From Simmondsia chinensis (taxonomy: Eukaryota; Streptophyta; Magnoliopsida; Caryophyllales; Simmondsiaceae): a stretch of DNA of 64,000 nucleotides. Both the position numbers and the translations under genes were made by a program. The stretch is taken from the NCBI GenBank assembly GCA_018398585.1, contig JAGTTD010000001.1:11658501-11722500 (forward strand), given 5' to 3'. Shown piece by piece: positions 52,938-63,607 of the stretch. Under the pieces are notes generated by a model, which made no database searches, was not told the origin of the DNA, and worked only from the letters and a program-made list of their open reading frames with translations. The number at the start of each line of letters is the position of its first letter. The first letter of the stretch is position 1.

Positions 52938-54050
52938 TGTTGGAAAAAATGATACAAGCTAAACTTAAATATTGTAGCAAAGTTACATCCCACATTGAGA
53001 ATACAATAATAAAAAGTTCTCTATCCCACATAGACAAATTAAGGAGGTATGGTTGGGTTTATAAGGGTATATGCCCCCAGCTAATTTGAATTAAGTCATG
53101 GGTGAAGGAATAGTAGAAACCACGTGCGCACGCCGCCCGCTGTGCTGTGCTGTGCTCAGGCGAGGGTGTGGGTGTGGGTGTATATTTTCTCATCGGGTAT
53201 TTTATTTTACGAAAAATAAAACTATCACCGCTGCTGCTTTAAGTCTTGTACCTTTGTAATTCCCATTACTTCAGCTTTTAGTATCCTTTGACTGTTGAGA
53301 TTATGTTAATCAAGCAATTAAACCTAGGTTTACTACATGAGCGTTTCTAAACGTTGGCCATTACTGCTGCTTCCTTCACATTGCAGTATAAAAACCGCAT
53401 CTCACATAGTGCATCCATATACAACCAACAACCCTCTTATTAGTCATCTCTCTCTCTCGTTTCTGCAACCAATTTCCAGTTCATTTTCCTTTCTTTCTTC
53501 ATAACTTTGGGCAATGTTCGAAACTCTCCTACTCGGCCATTAACGAGTGCACGTTAATAGTCGAATCGTATTAATCCTGGAGGACGGCCGCCGATACAAC
53601 TGTCTGCGCCGGATCAACGGCGAAATCGTCTTTTAGGACAGTGGTATTTCCCACAGCACGGTACCTTCGGTATTATAATCAATTATCCCTCTTTACGGTA
53701 TTATTTGATTTATGTGTTTAGATATATTTACCTGTGACCTCACTCAAAACGGCTACTGTAGTTCACTGCGTTTTTCAGAAACATTTTGTTGATTTTTCCA
53801 GCAGTGTTTTACTTAAATTTGTTGAAACAGTTCACTGATTTTATAGTTTCAATTTACAGCATTTTATAGATTTATTTTCCAGACATTTTACAGTATTTTC
53901 AGTAATATTCTTGCTGTATTTTTAGATGTATTTTTTCAGTATTTTTAGTTGTATTTTTCTAGTATTTTTAGCTGTATTTCTTAGTATTTTTGCTGTATTT
54001 TTGCTAAATTTGTCTCTGTTTTTTGTACTGTTCGGATCATTATTCTTACA
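52938..54050 (+). repeat. Copia-4 5' LTR
   Basis: A 1113-bp LTR with TATAAAAACC near 53390 as a likely TATA box. The 3' part (53860-54010) is a degenerate AGTATTTTTAGCTGTATTT array. A GC-rich block near 53570-53640 is conserved between the two LTRs. Confidence 0.88.
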
Positions 54051-54089
54051 ATGTAAAAGATGATTTATTTCACCTAGTTATATTTAAAC

Positions 54090-54960
54090 ATGGCAACCAA
54101 ATCACCTCTTTCCAACATGTGTCTAAGGTTGAGCCCCTTGACGGGACGCACTATAAAAGGCGGTCCGAAGAAAAAATTGTTTTTCCTAAAACAAATGTGC
54201 ATTGATTACGTACTTTTTGATAAAAAGGCACCTGAAGATGAAAATGAGAAAAAAGCCTATGAAGAAAAGTTCACCGTAGACGACCAAATCTATAGGGGAA
54301 ATTTACTGCATTATATGAGTGATGGGCTTTTTGACATTTATGTAAAATTAGACTCATCAAAAGAGATTTGGGATTCCCTACGGAAAACATATGGGGGTGA
54401 TGATGCAGAAACTAGAAAATATACGGTGAGTAAGTAGTTAGATTTCAAGTTCGTGGACAATAAACCAATAATTGACCAAGTTCATGAATATGAAAACATG
54501 GTAACTGCTCTCTTATCAGAAGGCCTTAAAAATTTGCGATATAACTCAGGCCTATATTTTAATCGAAAAACTTCCACCTTCTTAGAAGGATTGTAGAAAT
54601 TTGTTTATGCATAAAAAGAAGGACCTGACATTAGAGGAGTCAGTTAGCCACTTGAAAATCGAAGAAGAAAATAGGCTTAAGGACATGGGCACTCATATTC
54701 AGATTTTTCAAAAGCTAATATCGTAGAGGCAAGGCCTAGTGCATATGACAGGTTTAAGAACAAAGGAAAATAGCATCATTCAAACTTCAATCCTGGTGGA
54801 AAATTTCAAAAGTCAAACAGCAGGTTTCTCGAAGATTGCTTCCACTGCGGAAAACGTGGATATATGGCCAAAGATTGCAAGAGCAAAAAGAACCAGCCTA
54901 AGGACCCGAAGCACAAAGCCCACCTTGTTGAGATAAAGAATATTGTAGCTGTAGTTTCAG
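54090..54960 (+). pseudogene. Copia-4 gag
   Basis: ATG at 54090 (MATKSPLSNMCLRLSPLTGR). The Gag core shows YMSDGLFDIYVKLDSSKEIW and continues past TAG 54435-54437. The zinc knuckle is CFHCGKRGYMAKDCKSKK at about 54833-54886. Several stops and one or two frameshifts occur between 54580 and 54780. Confidence 0.82.
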
Positions 54961-56260
54961 AGGTGAACCTGGTGAACAACATGACTGAGTGGATAGTGGA
55001 TACTGGGGCTGCCAGGCATATCTGCACTAATAGAAACATGTTCCAGGAGTACCAAAAAGCGATCGATGGAGAGGTAGTTTACATGGGCAATTCTGCAGCA
55101 GCACCTATCATCAGACAAGGAAAGATTTCTTTAAAACTCACTTCTGGAAAGTTTCTTACTTTAACAAACGCGTTGCATGTATCTGATATTCATAGAAATT
55201 TGATTTCGGGTAGTTTGATAATCAAAGCTGGGTTGAAATTATCCTTTGACTTAGACAAATTAGTCCTAACTAAGAATGAGGAATTTGTGGGCAAGGGCTT
55301 TTGTAATGGTGGTCTTTTTGTTTTTAATGCTGTTTGCATGAATAATAATGCTAGTACCTCTTCTGCTTATATTGTCGAAACTCTTGAATTATGGCATGCT
55401 AGTTTAGGACATATAAATGTTGAGTCAATTAAACGACTTAAGAAGATGAACATAATACCTAAATTTAGTGATACTAATTTTAGCAAATGTGAAGTATTCG
55501 TAGAAGCTAAATATACAGAAAAGCCCTTTAAGTCCATTAAGAGACAATCAGATCTTCTTGAGCTAGTTCACACTGATTTAGGAGACTTTAAAAGCCAAAT
55601 GAGTAGAGGTGGAAAAAAATACTACATGACCTTTGTAGATGATTACTCTAGATACTCGATGGTATACCTCTTAAGTACTAAAGATAAAGTAGAAGAAATG
55701 TTTTTGAAATACAAAGCTGAAGTAGGAAATCAGTTAGGAAGAAAAATAAAAAGAGTTAGGTCTGATAAGGGAGGGGAATATAATCCAACATCTCTAGAAA
55801 GATTCTGTGAGAAAAATGGGATAATACATAAGTGAAGCCCTCCCTACTGTCCACAATCTAACGGTGTTGCAAAGAGGAAAAATAGAACTTTAAAAGGTAT
55901 GATGAATGCTATGCTTATTAGTTCTGGATTACTTGCCAACATGTGGGGGGAGGCGATATTATCTGCTTGTCATGTACTTAATAGAGTTCCTCATAAAAAA
56001 CTAGATAAAACTCCATATGAAATGTGGAAACGTTATGAGCCTAATCTAAAATACCTGAAAGTGTGGGGGTGTCTAGCCAAGGTTGGATTACCTGACTTTA
56101 AATAGAGTAAAATTGGACCTAAGACTGTTGATTCTATTTGTATTGGGTATGCTCATCACAGTGTTGCTTATCAGTTTTTGATCAAAGGATCTAATAATTC
56201 ATATGCATGTAGTAGCATTATGGAATCTGGAGATGCTGAATTCTTTGAACATATATTTCT
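54864..56260 (+). pseudogene. Copia-4 protease and integrase
   Basis: PR: EWIVDTGAARHICTNRNMF with D-T-G intact. IN: LELWHASLGHINVESIKRLK, then CEVFVEAKY, where CxxC has lost its second cysteine. Core: LVHTDLGDFKS (D), RVRSDKGGEYN (D), SNGVAKRKNRTLK, in which the catalytic E is K. Stops at 55833-55835 and 56102-56104. KVWGCLAKVGLPDFK and the end of IN follow. Confidence 0.86.
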
Positions 56261-56339
56261 CTTGAAATCTAATGATGTACAACCTACTAGTTTGCCTTCT
56301 CATAATATAACCGTTAATCATGATAATACTAACGATATA

Positions 56340-57540
56340 GACACTCCTGAAATTCGAAGGAGTAAAAGAGCTAGGAAAGAAACCAACTTTGGATTTAATT
56401 TTGTTACCACTTTTCCATTAGAAGATAACTTCATAAATGAAGAAATTGCAAGCGTCTCTATGTTAGAGGAAGACTCTAAAACCTATGATAAGGCAATAAG
56501 ATCAGTTGATTCTACCTTTTGGAAAAAAGCTATTAATAGCGAAATAGAATCAATTCTAAGTAATCACACATGGGAATTGGTAGATCTTCCCAGAGGTTGT
56601 AAACCAATAGGTTGTAAGTGGGTCTTTAGAAATAAAATGAAGGCTGATGGGACAATAGACAAGTTTAAGGCAAAGTAAGTGGCTAAGGGTTACACCCAGA
56701 AAAAGGGGCTAGACTATTTCGATACTTAGTCACCTGTTGCTAAATTAGCTACGATTAGAACCTTGATCGCCCTTGCATCTATTCATGGTTTAGTGTTGCA
56801 GAATGGATGTTAAAACAGTATTTCTTAACGGTGACCTAGATGAAGAGATTTACATGGAACAACCCGAAGGTTTTGTTGTTCCTAGTAATGAAAAGAAAGT
56901 TTGTAAACTCGTAAAATCTCTATACAATCTCAAAGAGGCACCAAAACAGTGGCATGAGAAATTTAATAGTATGCTAGTAGCCAATAATTTCCTTGTAAAC
57001 AATGGGGATTCTTGTTTGTATTCTAAATCTGATTCAGATGGATGTGCTATAGTTTGTCTATATGTTGATTATATGTTGATTTTTGGCACAAACTTGAATG
57101 TTATCAGTGAAACGAAAAGCTTTCTGTGCTCTAAATTTGATATGATAGATAAGGGTGAGGCAGATGTGATTTTTGGAGTTAAAAATGTGAGAACTCCTAA
57201 AGGCATAAGCCTAAACTAGTTTCACTATGTTGAGAAGATACTTAGAAAGTTTAACATGGTTAATACTGATCCTGTAAGAACACCTTATGATTCCAGTGTA
57301 CATCTAACTAAATATAAAGGTGTTGCTATGTGCCAATCTGAGTATGCCAAAGTAATTGGTAGTGTTATGTTTTTGATGAACTATACTAGACCTGACATTG
57401 CATATGCTGTAAGTAGACTCAGTAGATACACACATAATCCTAATTAAGAGCATTGGAATGCGTTAAAAAGATTGCTTAAATATTTGAAAGGAACTGTGGA
57501 TTGGGGACTTCACTTCAAAACGTTTCCAGCTGTTTTATAG
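56340..57540 (+). pseudogene. Copia-4 reverse transcriptase
   Basis: RT begins with WKKAINSEIESILSNHTWEL and GCKWVFRNKMKADGTIDKFK, followed by a TAA at 56676-56678. From 56803 are MDVKTVFLNGDLDEEIYMEQ, SLYNLKEAPKQWHEKF and LYVDYMLIFG. The second catalytic aspartate of YVDD is therefore tyrosine. TRPDIAYAVSRLSRYTHNPN marks the connection. Further stops are at about 57217 and 57445. Confidence 0.87.
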
Positions 57541-58014
57541 GGATATTGTGACGCCAATTGAGTGTCTGATAATGACAAAATTAACTCCACTAGTGGGTAT
57601 ATATTCACGCTAGCTGAAGGTGCTATATCTTGGAAATCCTCTAAGCAATCTTGTACTGCTACGTCTACTATGGAATTTGAGTTTATTGCTCTTGAGTTGG
57701 CAGCTCATGAAGCCGAGTGGCTAAGAAGTCTATTGGGAGACGTGCCATTGTGGGGGCTTCCAGCTCCATCAGTGTCACTTCACTGTGATAGTCAAGCTGC
57801 AATTGCTGTTGCTAAGAACAAGGTTTATAATGGCAAGAGGAGACACATTCGTCTCATTCATAAGATCGTGAAAGATCTACTAAAAAGTGGAGTGATATCA
57901 CTGGACTATGCAAAGTCTGAAAAGAATCTTGCAAATCCATTAACAAAAGGCCTTTGTTGTAAAATGATTGTAGAAACATCGAGAGGGATGGGACTAAAGT
58001 CTATACATGAATAA
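57541..58014 (+). pseudogene. Copia-4 RNase H
   Basis: GYCDAN is followed by a stop, then [60 protein letters not shown] and ANPLTKGL. The third aspartate (CDSQAA) is intact. The frame ends at TAA 58012-58014. Confidence 0.87.
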
Positions 58015-58618
58015 ACTGTGATGTATCCAACCTGGTCTTAACAGGTTCAATGTGAAAAGTCATAGTTTCATTCGAGAAATGCGTTGTGTTTTATATTGTC
58101 CCTCCCTATGGTGTGGTAGTGCAGAGACGGGTCCATAGTCATATGTTTGGTGGTGTAAGCAAATCTTGCACTTGATGAACACTGCCTGTATGTTACCAAG
58201 GGGTGAGGTTGAGCTTTAGCTCTTAATGGACCCATATCCACATGTTTGATGATGTGCGGTAATACACACTTGATGTGATCCACCTATATAGGTGTGAGAG
58301 TTTGGCCACTCCCTATGAAGGATTTAAAACTTGCCTTCTAGAGTGCCTATGAATAACCAGGGTAAGCGCATGGCTGATAAAAAGAGCCAAACCGCAGGAG
58401 TTGCCGAGATCTGGAGTTTGGTATGTGTCCAAGTGGAAGACTATACAACCCCTTATGAGGTTCAAGACAGAAGTCACCTTGCAAGATGTCGGTCCTAAAC
58501 TTGGGTTACACTCGGTAACGATTCAAGTTGCTAGACATCGGCGCTGAAAAAAGCTGAACTCCCTTTGCCCAGTCTATTCCTGTCTTTCTCTCTCGCTTGT
58601 ATCCTTTGTGGGGGATTG
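58015..58618 (+). other. Copia-4 3' non-coding spacer and polypurine tract
   Basis: About 600 bp between the end of pol and the 3' LTR, longer than in most copia elements here. No domain is recognised. It ends in TTTGTGGGGGAT, the polypurine tract. Confidence 0.65.
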
Positions 58619-59703
58619 TTGGAAAAAATGATAAAGCTAAACTTAAATATTGTAGGAAAGTTACATCCCACGTTGAGAATATAATAATAAAAGTCCTCTA
58701 TCCCACATAGACAAATTAAGGAGGTATGGTTGGGTTTATAAGGGTATATGCTCCCAACTAATTTGAATTAAGTCATGGGTGAAGGAATAGTGGAAACCCC
58801 ACCCGCGCGTGCGCGGCCCGCCCGCCATGCCGTGCTCGGGCGAGGGTGTGGGTGTGGGTGTATTTTTTCTCATCGGGTTTTTTAATTTACGAAAAATAAT
58901 ACTGTTACTGCTGCTGCTTTAAGTCTTATTACCGTTGTAATTCCCATTACTTCAGCTTTTAGTATCATTCGACTGTTGAGATTATGTTAATCAAGCAATT
59001 AAACCTAGGTTTACTGCATGAGCGTTTCTAAACATTGGCCATTACTGCTGCTTCCTCAACATTGCAGTATAAAAACCGCATCTTACATAGTGCATCCATA
59101 TACAACCAACAACCCTCTTATTAGTCATCTCTCTCTTTCGACAACCAATTTCCAGTTCATTTTCTTTTCTCTCTTCATAACTTTGGGAAAAGTTCGAAGC
59201 TCTCCTACCCGGCCATTAACAAGTGCACATTAATAGTCGAATCGTGTTAATTCTGGAGGACGGCCGCCGATACAACTATTTGCACTTGAGTAGCGACGAA
59301 ATCGTCTTTTAGGACAGTGGTATTTCCCACGGCATGGTACCTTCGGTATTATAATCAATTATCCCTCTTTACGGAATTATTTGATTGCTATGTTTAGATA
59401 TTATTTACCTGTGACCTCACTCAAAACGGCTACTATAGTTCACTGCGTTTTTCAGAAACATTTTATTGATTTTCCAACAGTGTTTTACTGAAATTTGTTG
59501 AAACAGTTCACTGATTTTACAATTTCAATTTACAGCATTTTATAGATTTATTTTCCAGACATTTTATAGTATTTTCAGTAATATTCTTGCTGTATTTTCA
59601 GCTGTAATTTTTTAGTATTTTTAGCTGTATTTCTCAGTATTTTCGCTGTATTTTTGCTGAATTTGTCACTGTTTTTTGTACTATTTGGGTCGCTATTCTT
59701 ACA
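58619..59703 (+). repeat. Copia-4 3' LTR
   Basis: A 1085-bp LTR aligning end to end with the 5' copy, with scattered substitutions and small indels. Confidence 0.88.
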
Positions 59704-59714
59704 ATCTGATAAAT

Positions 59715-60130
59715 TTTATCCAGTAAAGGTTGATGTAATACATGAATACGATAATGTATATAAGCCAGTGCCAATGTTTTCATAAAAAAATCAACAAATT
59801 ATGTTAAAATATTTATTGATATAAACTACATAAAAATTACCATAATTATATGTCATTTTCGTATATTTCGGCCAAAAAAATAGTAAATTCTAATGAAAAT
59901 ACTTATATATTGTTCTAATCATGTTCAATTTAATATTTTCTAATGAAAATCTGTTGAATTTTTGGCAAAAAGTGTACCTGATTGATAAAAGCTTAGAAAT
60001 TCAAGGTACCTAAATAATAAAATGTCTAAAACTTAGGATACCTCATTATATATATTGAAATATTATGGTACCTAAATGACAAATGCTTAAACCTCAGGTT
60101 ACCCATGTGATAATTTTCCTTTTAAAATAG
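59715..60130 (+). repeat. Dispersed TIR-type repeat copy right of copia-4
   Basis: Strong similarity to 8250-8645, including ATACATGAATACGATAAT and the terminal GTACCTAAATGACAAATGCTT units. Its end is TGATAATTTTCC. Confidence 0.65.
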
Positions 60131-60423
60131 TTAAATAAACTTTAGAGAAAACTAAAGAAGGTGAAAATGAAGAAGATGGTATTATGTAGTCTTTTGAGTT
60201 ATGATTTTTGCTTTTGGTCGTGCTAAAATGTTGGATTTTTTTCAGTTATTACCTCATTTCTCTTGTCCTAACCGTGTAGAGTGTTGTTTTTTGACATAGG
60301 TGATCTATAATTTGGTTCAAATTTATAAGGTTGGTCAACAATAATAACAATAACAATAGACCTAGTATCTCAAGAGTTTCCACATAAGGTTGGTCGAGGA
60401 AAGCGTAAAATTGCATGCCCTTT

Positions 60424-60452
60424 AAATATTTTATTTTATTTATTTATTTATT

Positions 60453-60515
<63 letters not shown>

Positions 60516-60516
60516 T
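60424..60516 (+). repeat. (TTTA)n and (TTA)n microsatellite
   Basis: About nine TTTA/ATTT units pass into about 20 TTA/ATT units. A poly-leucine frame across it is an artefact of composition. Confidence 0.95.
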
Positions 60517-60851
60517 TATTGGCCAGGGGTGCATGAGGAAGAGGAAGAAGTGAAGAGGGAACAGATACGAGGTCAATACGTACATAGTCATTTTATACAT
60601 GCTGTGAATAATGAGTTTATACGACACCATCTATATGGATGAGGAGTCTCAGCGAAACTTTTGCACATACACCAAATAAAGAAGTAATTGCCAAATATCT
60701 ATTTATTGAGTGTTTTTCACTTTATTTTGTTTGGTTAATTAAGAATATATATTAACACTAATCTTCATATAATCAAATACTATAAGGCCGAGAAAAGAAA
60801 ACAAGTTTGAAGATAGAATTCCTATAGTTCTTCATGTTGAGTAGTTGATCC
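60517..60851. other. Intergenic DNA, no gene recognised
   Basis: Non-coding AT-rich sequence between the microsatellite and the LTR that begins at 60852. Confidence 0.5.
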
Positions 60852-61555
60852 TGTTGGAAATATTTTATAATAATTATCAAATAATACACTAATAATATAA
60901 AAAAATATATATATCAATCGATAATTAGTATGTACACTAATAGTTATCGAAACAAAAATACAACATAAAATATTATTAAGATGTCATCAAATCAAGAACC
61001 AATAATTCCGATACAAACAACAACAGATATATGAAAACAATTTAAATAGAGAAAGGAGTTTAGAAACATATCTTAATTGGGTTGAATCACATGACAACGC
61101 TCTTCTTAAAAAGGAAATGCCCCTTCTACACGAGTTTGGTCTTTCAATTTAAGTGCGCTCATTTCCCAGGATGCAATGACCCTCGGACCTCAATCTATGC
61201 AGCAATATAAGATTCCGAATTATAACTACCAAGCTCACAATTTTTCAAAAGACTAGGGCAAGTTGAAAGAGTAAAACATTTCATGTGACAAATATAGTTA
61301 CACCATGCTCATATGCTTATATGCATAAAAGCATGTACTTAATTTTTATCATTCTTGCAAAATGATCAGTCAAAACCAAATTAACTCATATTAATTATTA
61401 TTTCTTTTCAATTTCTATAGTAAGAAACGGTTGCATCATTGTATGCACATTGCTTTGACTAATGCATTCACTCAAATATGTAAAAGTATGCATCAACGTT
61501 TAATAACTCCAGAACGTGATTTTAACGTATCATATTAATATTGAGTATTGAGTAT

Positions 61556-62511
61556 CTCTGAAAGACATGTACGAAGACGCCCAAACCAATGTGCGCACAA
61601 TGGAAGGGGATACGGACACTTTTCCGATTACAGTTGGGGTACACCAAGGATCCGCCTTGAGCCCCTTTCTGTTCATTTTGGTGATGGACGAGCTCACGAG
61701 GCACCTCCAAGGGGACGTGCCTTGGTGCATGCTCTTCGCGAACGATATAGTCCTAGTGGGAGAATTTAGAGAGGAGATGAATGAGAAACTTGAACTTTGG
61801 AGGAAGGCCCTAGAATCGAAAAGGTCTAAGACTCAGTAGATCTAAGACTGAGTATATGGAACTGAAGTTCTGTACCTCTACCATGCCAAGCACATAAGTC
61901 GTCAAGATTGGATCAGAGTGCATATTACAGAAAGATGCTTTAAATACTTGGGTTCCAGGGTCCAACAAGACGGCGACGTGGATGCAGATGTCAACACTAG
62001 GATTAAAGTGTGGTGGCATAAATGGAGGATGGCCTCTGCAATACTATGCGATAAAAAGTTCCCATTAGAGTTAAAGGATAAATATTATATGACAATAGTC
62101 AAACCAGGTATGTCCTACGGAGTAGAGTGCTAGCCAGTTAAGTTTAAGCACATGCAGAAGCTAAAGGTGGCCGAGATGAGGATGTTGAGATGGATGTGTG
62201 GACACATAAGGAAGGACATGATTAAAAATGACGTTGTAAGGAACAAATTAGACGTCATTTCCATAGAGGATAAGCTGAGGGAGCAACGTCTGCGGTGGTT
62301 TGGACATGTCAAGAGGAGACCCACAGCGGCCTCTGTCATGAGGTGTGAACAACTTCATATCACAGATGGGAAACGAGGAAGAGGAGGGCCAAAGAATAGT
62401 TGGGCGGAGACGATTCGACAGGTCCTCGCCTATCTCAACCTAAAGCAAGAGATGGCCCTAGATAGAGCTCAGTGGATGATTAGTATAGGTGTAACTGATA
62501 TAGCAGATTAG
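61556..62511 (+). pseudogene. RTE LINE reverse transcriptase C-terminal part
   Basis: It reads DMYEDAQTNVRTMEGDTDTF and VHQGSALSPFLFILVMDELT (the QGxxLSP motif of non-LTR RTs). Then comes MLFANDIVLVGE, where the catalytic FADD is FAND. After a stop and frameshift near 61837, FKYLGSRVQQDGDVDADVNT and KLKVAEMRMLRWMCGHIRKD follow. The end is RWFGHVKRRPTAASVMRCEQ and GRGGPKNSWAETIRQ. These C-terminal motifs are diagnostic for plant RTE LINEs. A short inexact repeat of the last coding part seems to follow at 62560-62800. Confidence 0.85.
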
Positions 62512-63009
62512 GAGCATCGATCACTCATAAGCTCACTCAAACACCAAGAGGATGCTTATATGCTGGGTTGTGACGCAGGAGATGGCCGCAATTCGACGGA
62601 TGAGACAAAGGAAGAAGCTGGCCAAAGAAGAGTTGGATGGAGAACCACTGCTGCCCCTGTAAGAAGATGCGAACAACTCTATAATATAGACGGGAAGAGA
62701 GGATGAGGCCAGCTAAAGAAGAGTCAGAAGAAGAGTTGGAGGAAGACAATTTGACAGGATCTTGCCTACCTCAACCCCAGTGAAGAGATAGCCCAATATA
62801 GAACTCATTGAGGATTAGTATAGGAGTAGTATAGAAATAACTGATCTAGTGAGTTAGTATAGGAACAGCAAGCACTGGTCAGGTAGTTCCAATACCATGA
62901 GGCTACTTGTAGGATTGTTTGCGTGCACGCAGCACTGATGTACGCTGGCTGCTTAGTGTTTCTAGGATCTATTACCTTGGGAGGCAGTGCTATTCGTTAC
63001 TGATACGCC

Positions 63010-63215
63010 CTATACTCTTTCTCACTCCCTCTCTCACTCTCTCTCGATCCTTCTCACTCTCTCTCGATCCTTCTCACTCTCTTTCTCACTCTCTCTCTAC
63101 TTTCGTTCTCTCACTACGCTCTAGACACCCATTTCTCTCCACTCTCTCTACATATTTCCTTGCTTCTACCTTTTACCCTTTACCTTTTACCTTTTACCTT
63201 TTACCGTTACCTCCT
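63010..63215 (+). repeat. Pyrimidine-rich simple repeats in the LINE 3' region
   Basis: Repeated TCTCTCGATCCTTCTCACTC (63040-63085) and a run of five or six CTTTTAC units (63172-63208). A following TTGCTTACATGC/CATACATG stretch extends to 63340. Confidence 0.85.
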
Positions 63216-63419
63216 GCTCTGCCTGCTATGCTTCTATACTTCTATGATTTATTGCATACATGCTCACTTATTTACTTACTTGTTGTTTGTTTGCTTGCTC
63301 ACTTGCTTACATGCTTACATGCATACATGCATACTTGTTTAATATGACCTATATACTTTACATGCTATTCATAACTATTAACTATAACTATCCAACTATT
63401 CATCTATGTACTATCAAGT

Positions 63420-63546
63420 TGGGGGTCCTCGGAAACAGCCTCTCGTCAGGGTTTCACCCTGATGGGGTAAGGCTGCGTACATTCTTCCCCCCCAGACCCT
63501 AGGCAAGTCGGAGCGCTTGAGGCACTGGGATTGTTGTTGTTGTTGA
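63420..63546 (+). repeat. Conserved LINE 3' end shared with the 5S-headed SINE
   Basis: GGAAACAGCCTCTCGTCAGG, TTTCACCCTGATGGGGTAAG, GCTGCGTACAT and CACTGGG are followed by (TTG)n. The same order of words occurs in the minus-strand SINE at 40588-40720. A short stem (CAGGGTTTCACCCTG) is visible. Confidence 0.85.
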
Positions 63547-63607
63547 GTATTTTTGGAACACAAAAAAATAATTTTTAAATCAATAAAATATAATATTTTT
63601 TCTAACA

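Larger units (their letters stand above)
52938..59703 (+). mobile_element. Copia-4, Ty1/copia (Tork-like) retrotransposon
   Basis: Full-length but dead element of 6766 bp with LTRs 52938-54050 and 58619-59703 (ends TGTTGG and TTACA). The polypurine tract is TTTGTGGGGGAT before the 3' LTR. Gag, PR, IN, RT and RH are in copia order, with many stops. No tRNA-Met primer site follows the 5' LTR, and only 39 bases separate it from the gag ATG. No perfect target duplication is seen (GGAAT left, ATCTG right). Long LTRs and the TNT1-94-like polyprotein suggest the Tork/Angela group. Confidence 0.88.
61550..63546 (+). mobile_element. RTE-type LINE, 5' truncated
   Basis: The element begins within the RT domain and ends with a (TTG)n tail at about 63530-63546. 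TTGAGTAT occurs at both ends (61541-61548 and 63543-63550) and probably represents the target duplication. The 3' portion has a pyrimidine-rich CTCTCTC region (63010-63150), TTTACC repeats (63170-63210) and a final 120-bp conserved 3' end. 5' truncation is typical of target-primed reverse transcription. Confidence 0.8.
60852..63607 (-). repeat. Probable LTR of a minus-strand element, interrupted by a LINE
   Basis: The outer ends are TGTTGGAAATATT on the left and, on the minus strand, TGTTAGAAAAAATATT on the right. On the minus strand, TGTGAGGGAT precedes the right end and looks like a polypurine tract, so this would be a 3' LTR. Without the LINE it is about 760 bp. The rest of the element would lie beyond 64000. 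Alternatively, it is a solo LTR. Confidence 0.5.

Noticed and set aside
60415..60642. Poly-leucine membrane-like frame
   Set aside because: It is a translation of the TTA microsatellite.
62919..63347. Ser/Leu-rich frame of 142 codons
   Set aside because: It covers CTCTC and TTTTACC simple repeats in the LINE 3' region; composition alone explains the open frame.
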